Positions 1 through 5,967 of a stretch of DNA of 10,387 nucleotides are shown piece by piece (position 1 is the first letter of the stretch; each line of letters starts with the position of its first letter). Source of the stretch: Cylindrotheca closterium (Eukaryota > Bacillariophyta > Bacillariophyceae > Bacillariales > Bacillariaceae). The notes under the pieces were generated by a model that made no database searches, was not told where the DNA came from, and worked only from the letters and a program-made list of their open reading frames with translations. Made by a program: the position numbers and the translations under genes. Where the stretch lies: contig CAKOGP040002061.1 in the NCBI GenBank assembly GCA_933822405.4, positions 1 to 10,387 on the forward strand, written 5' to 3'.

Positions 1-1677
1 TGGCGCACTTGAGCTCTACTGAAGCCTTGTCGGCTGAGTTGCATTCCACTGAACGCAATCTCACCGTTAGCATTCATAGAATAAGGGACAGTAACAGTGC
101 CGCCACCTTGAGTTGGAATCTGCATGAGCTGCATTCCAGAAGGAACTTGCATCATTTGATTACCTGTAGTACCAGCAAGTTGCAAAGGTGTGTTAACGCT
201 TCCCGCAACACTTGATGCTCCACTTGTGGACGCTGAAGCTCCAGGAACTATAGCTGGAACAGTAGCTGGGACAGTTGCTCCAATCTGATTAAGATTGAGC
301 TTCTTCCCATAGTCAACATATTGATCCTGATTCTTCCATTGGGTCTTTGGTAGCAGTCTGTCTGGGCATTTTGGAGACATATGGTCTTTGTTGCCACATA
401 CATAACATGCTGCCTTCTTTCCATCCTTCGGTTTCCCCTTCCCTTTTCCTTTACCTTTATTAGGTTGGTCTTTTCCTTGGTAGAGGTTCACTCCCGGATT
501 TTTACTCACTTCCATGTGAATTTTCAACATATCTTGTGCTTTGCTGACCGTCTTTGGATAATAATCCACTTCTCTGCAATAGTTCGTCTGAAGATCCAGC
601 ATCAGAGGAGCTGTTCTTGTTTGATCCCAGTTGCACAGAAATCCTGTTGCAAGAACGGCTTCAAAGATATCATCCTTGAACTTGTTTTGAGCAGCAGTAT
701 TGGTGCTAGCAATAGCAGCATACGCTTTCGTCTTGACTGCAAAATCTCGGAACCAGGCCACGCCATATAGATCTTGCAGGACTTCAGCCTGTCTCAAGAA
801 TTGTTGCTTGAAATGCATCAAGTTTTCTGTTGTTCCTTGCTTCATAGCAAATAACTTTTGAATCGCTTCCCAGAAATCCAAGAAATCATACTCAGCATCA
901 GCACTCTTCTTCATGAATCGTTCAATACGTTTCAAGAGTTCGATCGGATCTTCAAGAGTAGTCGTGAAATTGGCTTCACCTTGAAGCTTGATATCCATTG
1001 CCTTTGTCACAAACTTCAGCATGATGTTTGATTTGACGGTTCTCTTGTTTGTCTCGAAGTAGGCTGATCTTCGCATGTTCCCGCCGAGCTTTGCAGAATA
1101 GAGAATCTTGTTTTGGGCCATCTCTGTTTCTCTTGCAACAGCCATTATTTTGGGAAGTACGTGGTCTGTCCTCCGTATGTGTAGTTTTGTAGTCTGAAAG
1201 GATCTGGTAGTCACAAGTTTTCCTTGTACATATTTCGTCCAGTAATTGATCTGTTTTGGCTGACTAGCAGTGCATTTTAACGGTTTATCAGACCCAAGAA
1301 AATCTTTGTTGTGAGCTAAAGCTTGAGAAGGCTTTTTGAAATAATATCTGGTCTCCAAAGTTTGTGGTTGACCGACAAAGGTTGGATTGCCCATTGTCAA
1401 AGGATCCGTGGTTTTCACGTCGCTACATTTCAGTCTCAAGCGTTGACTGAAGACGGCCACTTGTTACCATTTAAACCGTTTGGTTGTGAGTAATTTGCCA
1501 CACAGGTAGACGTACCCAGGATATCTTGCTCGATACTCTGTATATACTTATTTGTAGTATAAGATCTCACACTGACGTAGTCGTGCAAAATTGCATTATA
1601 CGACTCCGATCAGAAACTGAAAACAACTGGCAAAACAAAAATATTGAAATTTGTGCCGTGTTATTTTTACAACAACA
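1..1677 (-). mobile_element. Copia-type LTR retrotransposon, 5' part only (leader and gag)
   Basis: This is the 5' part of an element that continues beyond the left edge. The minus-strand gag frame (start 1394) is open to base 3. To its right lies a leader and possibly a short LTR, about 1481-1677: on the minus strand it would begin TGTTGTTGTAA and end ACTCACAACCA, with a TATATA on the plus strand at 1541-1546. TGTTG...CA ends are common in Copia LTRs, but the second LTR is outside the window, so this right boundary is a guess. Copia rather than Gypsy assignment rests on the Gag architecture (LLKRI helix, YYPKTVSKAQDML segment, basic linker, one CCHC knuckle), as no pol is visible. Confidence 0.6.
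3..1394 (-). CDS. gag: Copia-type Gag with CCHC zinc knuckle (partial, C-terminus off left edge)
   Basis: Gag forms the cytoplasmic virus-like particle and packages element RNA. From the ATG at 1394 the frame is open for 464 codons and leaves the window uninterrupted, so it may continue into pol. A helical capsid-like part includes DPIELLKRIERF (about residues 147-158), a Q-rich helix near residues 185-200 and YYPKTVSKAQDMLKIH (about 279-294). A K/G-rich basic linker (about 312-327) follows, then a perfect CX2CX4HX4C zinc knuckle, Cys330-Cys333-His338-Cys343 (bases 366-407), which binds RNA in retroelement Gags. The tail is rich in VPAT, Ser/Ala and Gln/Met, typical of a linker before protease. 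I chose 1394 as the first ATG in frame; a later ATG exists at MAVARETEMAQ. No stop or frameshift is seen, unlike the other elements here, suggesting a younger copy. Family assignment is from pattern, not from a search. Confidence 0.8.
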   Translation of the reverse strand, partial: MGNPTFVGQPQTLETRYYFKKPSQALAHNKDFLGSDKPLKCTASQPKQINYWTKYVQGKLVTTRSFQTTKLHIRRTDHVLPKIMAVARETEMAQNKILYSAKLGGNMRRSAYFETNKRTVKSNIMLKFVTKAMDIKLQGEANFTTTLEDPIELLKRIERFMKKSADAEYDFLDFWEAIQKLFAMKQGTTENLMHFKQQFLRQAEVLQDLYGVAWFRDFAVKTKAYAAIASTNTAAQNKFKDDIFEAVLATGFLCNWDQTRTAPLMLDLQTNYCREVDYYPKTVSKAQDMLKIHMEVSKNPGVNLYQGKDQPNKGKGKGKGKPKDGKKAACYVCGNKDHMSPKCPDRLLPKTQWKNQDQYVDYGKKLNLNQIGATVPATVPAIVPGASASTSGASSVAGSVNTPLQLAGTTGNQMMQVPSGMQLMQIPTQGGGTVTVPYSMNANGEIAFSGMQLSRQGFSRAQVR

Positions 1678-1693
1678 CGAAAGACATTGAAGG
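1395..1693. other. Intergenic leader/promoter interval between two divergent gag genes
   Basis: These 299 bases separate the minus-strand Copia gag from the plus-strand gag-like pseudogene. No ORF is convincing. Visible elements are TATATA at 1541-1546 inside the near-palindrome GTATATAC (usable as a TATA box either way), a candidate minus-strand primer site TGGTAACAAGTGG (complement of 1457-1469), and a candidate LTR 1481-1677. A transcript starting about 30 bases left of the TATA would give the Copia gag a leader of about 115 bases. All functional readings are inference. Confidence 0.3.
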
Positions 1694-2893
1694 ATGGCTG
1701 CTGCAAGAATCGCATGGAGAAACTACATTTGAGATGTTCTCGATTTCTCTCAGGATGAGGCACAAGAGATTGTTATTGAACAGGGCTTCAGTTCCCCTGC
1801 TTTCTTTGCCCGCTTGACGCACAACAATATTGATTCCTTAGTAAAACAAATCAATCGCACTGTGATTGATCCAGGAAATGATCCTGACACTACGTTTTCA
1901 ATCAACCAAGCCCAGAAAATCATGCTCTACGACCTTTGCGACTATTGCCAATTTTTTTATATGGTGGATCACCAACATGATCCAGCTTTTGGGACACAAG
2001 CACAAGTCAAACGAATTTGAAGATATTTCAGAGGTTATGCCCCAAATTTGACAATAAAAATACGTTCGAACTGATGGAGAGCTTGGAACAGTGGTTGAAA
2101 CGCAATCGTGGAAAAGGTGGCACCTTGTTAACATATGTAATCCGTGAACATCAAAATCCGGACGACAATCCGACAGCTGATCCTGGTTTCCTTATGCCAT
2201 CTGTGGAGGATGAGGCAATTCGCCGAAGCTTACATCGAGAGGACCAGTTTGTCGCTAATAACAAAGCTGTATGGAATATGTTATATTTGGTCTGCCATGG
2301 AACTGATGCTTGGCCTGTTATCAAGGGATACAAGACTACAGAAAATGGAAGGCAAGCGTATCTTGATCTGGTTGCCCACCATCAGGGTGAGGGCTAACTC
2401 AATAAGAGGCGCGACTCTGCCTACCGTGTCTTGAATACAACCCACTACAATGGAAAGAAAAATTTTAGTTTTGAAATATTTGCGGCACGGGTTCTTGGTG
2501 CCTTTTGAAGACTTGAAAAATTGTGGCGACGGGATGTCGGAACATGCCAAAGCAGACCCAGTCGGTGCTTGTCTTGGAGTTCAACATTTTGAACCACATG
2601 TATTTACTACTAGTGCCAAGTACATTTCCACTGAATCCAGCCTTGCCAGGGCAAAGATTTCACAGCGCACACATAATAAAAAAACTTGAGTATTTGAAAA
2701 CAAGACAAGGAGCAAGAAGGCACCAAGCAAGGGGAAGGGCAGTGAGACCAAGAAGAAGGCAGCTTCAAACACTGCAACACTAGCAAAGCCTCCACCCAAA
2801 CAACCCGTGATTTTTTTTTACTACTGGTATCAGAACGTCATTGTTGAACATTGGAGAAACAGCAGCATTTTTTGTTTATTTGCCAACAAATGA
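1694..2893 (+). pseudogene. Decayed gag-like gene of a second retroelement family
   Basis: Conceptual reading starts at ATG 1694 (MAAARIAWRNYI) and hits TGA at 1730. It continues in frame (DVLDFSQDEAQEIVIEQGF...) to TGA 2018, shifts by one base near AATTTGAAG (2013-2021), then runs through ELMESLEQWLK, LTYVIREHQ, DPGFLMPSVEDEAIRR, NNKAVWNMLYLVC, NGRQAYLDLVAHHQG to TAA 2395. It continues in frame (LNTTHYNGKKNFSFE) to TGA 2506, shifts again in a TTTT run, and goes on with FEDLKNCGDGMSEHAK to TGA 2687. A lysine-rich tail (about 2696-2812, KAPSKGKG, ETKKKA) ends at TGA 2891. The order N-terminal helices, DPGF/EDE segment, N-x-x-VW helix, NGR-AY segment, Y-x-G-K-x-F-x-FE segment and basic tail matches a Gag-type protein recurrent in stramenopile retroelements, as I recognise it. 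Three or more stops and two frameshifts make it inactive. No pol follows, so the element is truncated. Not homologous by eye to the Copia gag at 3-1394. Confidence 0.65.
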
Positions 2894-3195
2894 AGGGGAG
2901 TCTCGTAGACAGCAGGAAAAGGTATATGGCAATGATTCAAGGGCGAGCAGTGAGGAGGACCTTGAATACAAAGAGGGTGAGTATTCATGTTTTGTGCTAC
3001 TGTTGTGTGACAAAAGTCTTGATCTCACCTGCTTCTTTTGTCACTAAATACTGTGGTGATGCAAGCTGTCAATGTGGGTTGAGCAATGCTTTCAATGTCA
3101 CAGATGAAGCATTTGCACTTTTGATGGTGGAGAACTATGTGGACAGATGGAAGGCACTGGTCAAAGAATGGCCGAGCAGTGGCAACACTAACTGA
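2841..3195 (+). pseudogene. Unassigned degenerate coding stretch, possibly spliced
   Basis: I do not recognise this. One frame gives an acidic piece ending SSEEDLEYKE (to 2976). Another frame further right gives DEAFALLMVENYVDRWKAL and ends at TGA 3193-3195. A GT-AG intron from GTGAGT (2977) to TTTCAATGTCACAG (3090-3103), 127 nt, would join the two in frame with an Asp at the junction. There is no ATG start for the first piece: its frame opens after TGA just before the T-run near 2811, and the overlapping frame is the tail of the gag-like pseudogene. It may be a remnant of a gene inside the second retroelement or of a host gene. The intron is an inference from splice consensus and frame restoration alone. 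Confidence 0.2.
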
Positions 3196-3646
3196 ACCAC
3201 AAACGCTCTGAATAAAAGCGCACGAAGGCAAGGCAACAAATTGTAACAGTATATGAGGATTCCTGAAAAGTAGATAGAACAAGTATTGTTTAGTTGATAT
3301 TAATATATAGTCATTGTGATATTTCAATTGTTGTAGTGATCACATTAACACTTTGGGCATGTGACAATAGATGATGCTGGCAATGCAAAAATGACAGGGT
3401 GAAGGTGGTATTGAGACTTTCAGTGCATGGTTGATGGTGGCTAGACCCTGTCCCAAAATGACAAGTAGTAGGTGATTTTTTCACACGGCGAAGGTGACAT
3501 TAGCACAGAGGCAAAAATAAATATGAAAAGGTTCCAGTCGAATGGCTGCGATAAAATCACATGGCCACGTGACATAAGCAGACCGAGCCATGTCCTAATG
3601 TGACATGAGCAAGCCGACCAATAGGACCAGACTTTCTTTTCCGATG
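3196..3646. other. Non-coding flank left of the LTR array
   Basis: No credible gene. The stretch is A/T-rich on the left (TTAATATATAG near 3300). It holds three copies of GTGACATNAGC (3494-3504, 3569-3579, 3600-3610), the last two forming an 18-bp imperfect direct repeat spaced 31 bp apart. It ends at CCGATG just before the first LTR. It is the presumed genomic target of the Gypsy insertion: GGTAC (3646-3650) would be the left target duplication, but the right one is outside the window. Confidence 0.5.
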
Positions 3647-3650
3647 GTAC

Positions 3651-3937
3651 TGGTGTGTAAAACTTGTTGTAAATCTGAAAGGATCGAGGTTTTTCGATCA
3701 AATCAAACAGCAGTTGCTTGTGTGAGAGAGAGTATACTCTTGTAGTCTTCAATCTAAGCCTTATGGCTATTCGAATAGTGAACCAGCCTAGAAGAAGAGA
3801 TAGGAATGGGTCACAACAAAAGTTATAGAGTCTCTCAGAAAGCCACAGAAAGGAGTGACGTGAGAGTTAGGCCTAAAGCTATGTCTGTACCTCCAAAGGG
3901 TCTAATCTAGTTCCAACGTCACTCCAAGGTCATTACA
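3651..3937 (-). repeat. LTR copy 1 (leftmost)
   Basis: On the minus strand it starts TGTAATGACC at 3937 and ends TTTTACACACCA at 3651, giving TG...CA ends with a TGTAA/TTACA inverted terminus. It meets unrelated flank on its left. Homology to the other copies extends four bases further left (GTAC, 3647-3650), so the true 3' end of the LTR could be 3647. The right end is fixed by the polypurine tract next to LTR copy 4. A TATA-like CTATAACT (minus strand, complement of 3821-3828) would be the promoter. Confidence 0.8.
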
Positions 3938-4268
3938 CTGAGTTCCCATGAGCTTCAGAAATCCTCTGATAGGTCATGTGTGGTTCAGCAGTGAGGAATT
4001 GCTTGAACAAGGCCTTCTTTTGTCGACCCTGATTGAGTCCCCACTCTGAAGAGATGTTGCGAAAGGATTGAATGGACCTGAGGAGTGGTTCAACATTCTT
4101 TCCACTTGCACCATTCCAAACTTCAACCTTTCGCTTGCGCTCAAAGTTGTTGTCGAAGAAACTGACATACTGCATCACTGGATTAGTGACTTCCCTGGCC
4201 TTGTATGCCAATGGAGAGTCGCCCTCATTGACAATGATGGTTTGACGGAGCATGTGCGTAGAAGCCAT
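3933..4268 (-). pseudogene. gag: Truncated Gag N-terminus, copy 1
   Basis: The ORF starts MASTHMLRQTIIVNEGD and runs 111 codons. Residues 1-110 are element Gag; codon 111 (GTG) and the stop TAA are made at the fusion with the LTR start (G|TGTAA). The EVWNGASGKNVEPLLRSIQSF segment (about residues 49-69, here quoted in part) and the following helices look like the start of a Gypsy-type Gag matrix/capsid. There is no RNA-binding region, protease or pol, so it is a 3'-truncated gag. If transcribed from LTR copy 2, which lies just upstream on its strand, it would encode a short Gag fragment that could interfere with particle assembly (inference). Confidence 0.7.
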
Positions 4269-4282
4269 CGTAGAAAAAGTAC

Positions 4283-4569
4283 TGGTGTGTAAAACTTGTT
4301 GTAAATCTGAAAGGATCGAGGTTTTTCGATCAAATCAAACAGCAGTTGCTTGTGTGAGAGAGAGTATACTCTTGTAGTCTTCAATCTAAGCCTTATGGCT
4401 ATTCGAATAGTGAACCAGCCTAGAAGAAGAGATAGGAATGGGTCACAACAAAAGTTATAGAGTCTCTCAGAAAGCCACAGAAAGGAGTGACGTGAGAGTT
4501 AGGCCTAAAGCTATGTCTGTACCTCCAAAGGGTCTAATCTAGTTCCAACGTCACTCCAAGGTCATTACA
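4283..4569 (-). repeat. LTR copy 2
   Basis: Same borders as copy 1 and apparently identical to it. It sits between truncated gag copy 1 on the left and copy 2 on the right, in minus orientation, so it serves as the 5' LTR for gag copy 1 and is joined directly to the truncated end of gag copy 2. No polypurine tract precedes its start. Confidence 0.85.
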
Positions 4570-4900
4570 CTGAGTTCCCATGAGCTTCAGAAATCCTCTG
4601 ATAGGTCATGTGTGGTTCAGCAGTGAGGAATTGCTTGAACAAGGCCTTCTTTTGTCGACCCTGATTGAGTCCCCACTCTGAAGAGATGTTGCGAAAGGAT
4701 TGAATGGACCTGAGGAGTGGTTCAACATTCTTTCCACTTGCACCATTCCAAACTTCAACCTTTCGCTTGCGCTCAAAGTTGTTGTCGAAGAAACTGACAT
4801 ACTGCATCACTGGATTAGTGACTTCCCTGGCCTTGTATGCCAATGGAGAGTCGCCCTCATTGACAATGATGGTTTGACGGAGCATGTGCGTAGAAGCCAT
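4565..4900 (-). pseudogene. gag: Truncated Gag N-terminus, copy 2
   Basis: Same 111-codon translation as copy 1 with no amino-acid difference. It is preceded on its strand by LTR copy 3 and a leader of only 14 nt, and stops inside LTR copy 2. Identity over 111 codons without substitutions fits recent duplication. Confidence 0.7.
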
Positions 4901-4914
4901 CGTAGAAAAAGTAC

Positions 4915-5201
4915 TGGTGTGTAAAACTTGTTGTAAATCTGAAAGGATCGAGGTTTTTCGATCAAATCAAACAGCAGTTGCTTGTGTGAGAGAGAGTATA
5001 CTCTTGTAGTCTTCAATCTAAGCCTTATGGCTATTCGAATAGTGAACCAGCCTAGAAGAAGAGATAGGAATGGGTCACAACAAAAGTTATAGAGTCTCTC
5101 AGAAAGCCACAGAAAGGAGTGACGTGAGAGTTAGGCCTAAAGCTATGTCTGTACCTCCAAAGGGTCTAATCTAGTTCCAACGTCACTCCAAGGTCATTAC
5201 A
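4915..5201 (-). repeat. LTR copy 3
   Basis: Same borders as the other copies, with C at 5181 as in copies 1 and 2. It carries both arms of the inverted repeat GGAGTGACGT (5116-5125) and ACGTCACTCC (5180-5189). Confidence 0.85.
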
Positions 5202-5532
5202 CTGAGTTCCCATGAGCTTCAGAAATCCTCTGATAGGTCATGTGTGGTTCAGCAGTGAGGAATTGCTTGAACAAGGCCTTCTTTTGTCGACCCTGATTGA
5301 GTCCCCACTCTGAAGAGATGTTGCGAAAGGATTGAATGGACCTGAGGAGTGGTTCAACATTCTTTCCACTTGCACCATTCCAAACTTCAACCTTTCGCTT
5401 GCGCTCAAAGTTGTTGTCGAAGAAACTGACATACTGCATCACTGGATTAGTGACTTCCCTGGCCTTGTATGCCAATGGAGAGTCGCCCTCATTGACAATG
5501 ATGGTTTGACGGAGCATGTGCGTAGAAGCCAT
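5197..5532 (-). pseudogene. gag: Truncated Gag N-terminus, copy 3
   Basis: Same 111-codon translation as the other two copies. It lies directly downstream of the 3' LTR (copy 4) of the pol-bearing element, so read-through or 3'-LTR-initiated transcription would reach this copy first. Confidence 0.7.
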
Positions 5533-5577
5533 CGTAGAAAAAGTACTGGTGTGTAAAACTTGTTGTAAATCTGAAAG

Positions 5578-5595
5578 GATCGAGGTTTTTCGATC
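5578..5595. other. Hairpin in the LTR, repeated in all four copies
   Basis: GATCGA (5578-5583) and TCGATC (5590-5595) pair around a 6-nt loop. The same structure lies at 4946-4963, 4314-4331 and 3682-3699. It sits near the 3' end of the LTR on its own strand, where the R/U5 part of the transcript would be. Possible 3'-end or priming role; unproven. Confidence 0.45.
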
Positions 5596-5747
5596 AAATC
5601 AAACAGCAGTTGCTTGTGTGAGAGAGAGTATACTCTTGTAGTCTTCAATCTAAGCCTTATGGCTATTCGAATAGTGAACCAGCCTAGAAGAAGAGATAGG
5701 AATGGGTCACAACAAAAGTTATAGAGTCTCTCAGAAAGCCACAGAAA

Positions 5748-5757
5748 GGAGTGACGT
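5748..5757. promoter_or_regulatory. TGACGT-type (CRE/bZIP-like) site, arm of an LTR inverted repeat
   Basis: GGAGTGACGT occurs here and at 3852-3861, 4484-4493 and 5116-5125. Its exact reverse complement ACGTCACTCC lies 54 bases further right in LTR copies 1-3 (3916-3925, 4548-4557, 5180-5189) but reads AGGTCACTCC in copy 4 (5812-5821). TGACGT cores are bound by bZIP factors and act in CO2/cAMP-responsive diatom promoters. Its role in this LTR is an inference. Confidence 0.4.
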
Positions 5758-5833
5758 GAGAGTTAGGCCTAAAGCTATGTCTGTACCTCCAAAGGGTCTA
5801 ATCTAGTTCCAAGGTCACTCCAAGGTCATTACA

Positions 5834-5845
5834 CTCTTCCCTTCT
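5834..5845 (-). other. Polypurine tract (plus-strand primer) of the Gypsy element
   Basis: On the minus strand it reads AGAAGGGAAGAG and is followed at once by the LTR start TGTAATG. In LTR retroelements an RNase H-resistant purine tract here primes plus-strand DNA synthesis and defines the LTR's 5' border. The same position before LTR copies 1-3 has no purine tract. Confidence 0.8.
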
Positions 5846-5872
5846 ATGATCAGAGCCAGTCGATTGATCATA
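5845..5872. other. 8-bp inverted repeat next to the polypurine tract
   Basis: TATGATCA (5845-5852) and TGATCATA (5865-5872) form a perfect 8-bp stem with a 12-nt loop, directly upstream of the polypurine tract on the element's strand. It lies in the short 3' untranslated stretch between the integrase stop (5968) and the LTR. Confidence 0.6.
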
Positions 5873-5967
5873 CACTAAAGTCACAAGGCGTCCTTACATC
5901 CACTTGATCCTCCATTCAACTTCAGAGGTGGTTCTTGACGCAATGGGCGATGCAAGTATATCGTCCA

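Larger units (their letters stand above)
3648..5833 (-). repeat. 632-bp tandem repeat, 3 full units plus a partial fourth (LTR + gag N-terminus)
   Basis: The period is exactly 632 bp: units 3648-4279, 4280-4911 and 4912-5543, plus a partial unit 5544-5833. I see no difference among the three full units, and their translations are identical on both strands. The partial unit covers only the LTR and differs at 5813 (G, against C at 3917, 4549 and 5181). Each unit holds one LTR of about 287 bp and 345 bp of leader plus gag start. Near-perfect identity implies recent amplification or ongoing homogenisation. The unit begins and ends on LTR borders, so it is an element-derived unit and not a simple satellite. 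Confidence 0.95.
5547..5833 (-). repeat. LTR copy 4, the 3' LTR of the pol-bearing Gypsy element
   Basis: Its start (minus strand TGTAATGACC at 5833) directly follows the polypurine tract, which marks it as a genuine 3' LTR. It differs from copies 1-3 by one base, G at 5813, which destroys an ACGTCA core and creates a second exact TCCAAGGTCA next to the first. Other features: TATA-like CTATAACT (complement of 5717-5724), the 12-bp palindrome AGAGTATACTCT (about 5627-5638), and a GATCGA/TCGATC hairpin (5578-5595) near the 3' end. Confidence 0.9.

Noticed and set aside
381..770. 129-codon plus-strand ORF at the left
   Set aside because: Antisense shadow of the Copia gag frame, with hydrophobic shadow composition and no motif.
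2825..2834. TGGTATCAGA on the plus strand, matching the complement of an initiator tRNA 3' end, as a primer binding site
   Set aside because: No LTR-like end (CA) precedes it; the upstream bases are a T-run within the tail frame of the gag-like pseudogene. Ten bases may match by chance.
3441..3752. 103-codon minus-strand ORF spanning the left LTR end and the flank
   Set aside because: It crosses the LTR border into unrelated flank and shows no domain; its first part repeats the shadow frame present in every LTR.
4068..4292. Plus-strand 74-codon ORFs repeated in each 632-bp unit
   Set aside because: They lie antisense to the truncated gag and run through the LTR border; their repetition only reflects the tandem repeat.
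3648..5833. The 632-bp array as a satellite or CRISPR-like array
   Set aside because: Units are too long for CRISPR repeats and spacers and are composed of a recognisable LTR and gag sequence with element borders.
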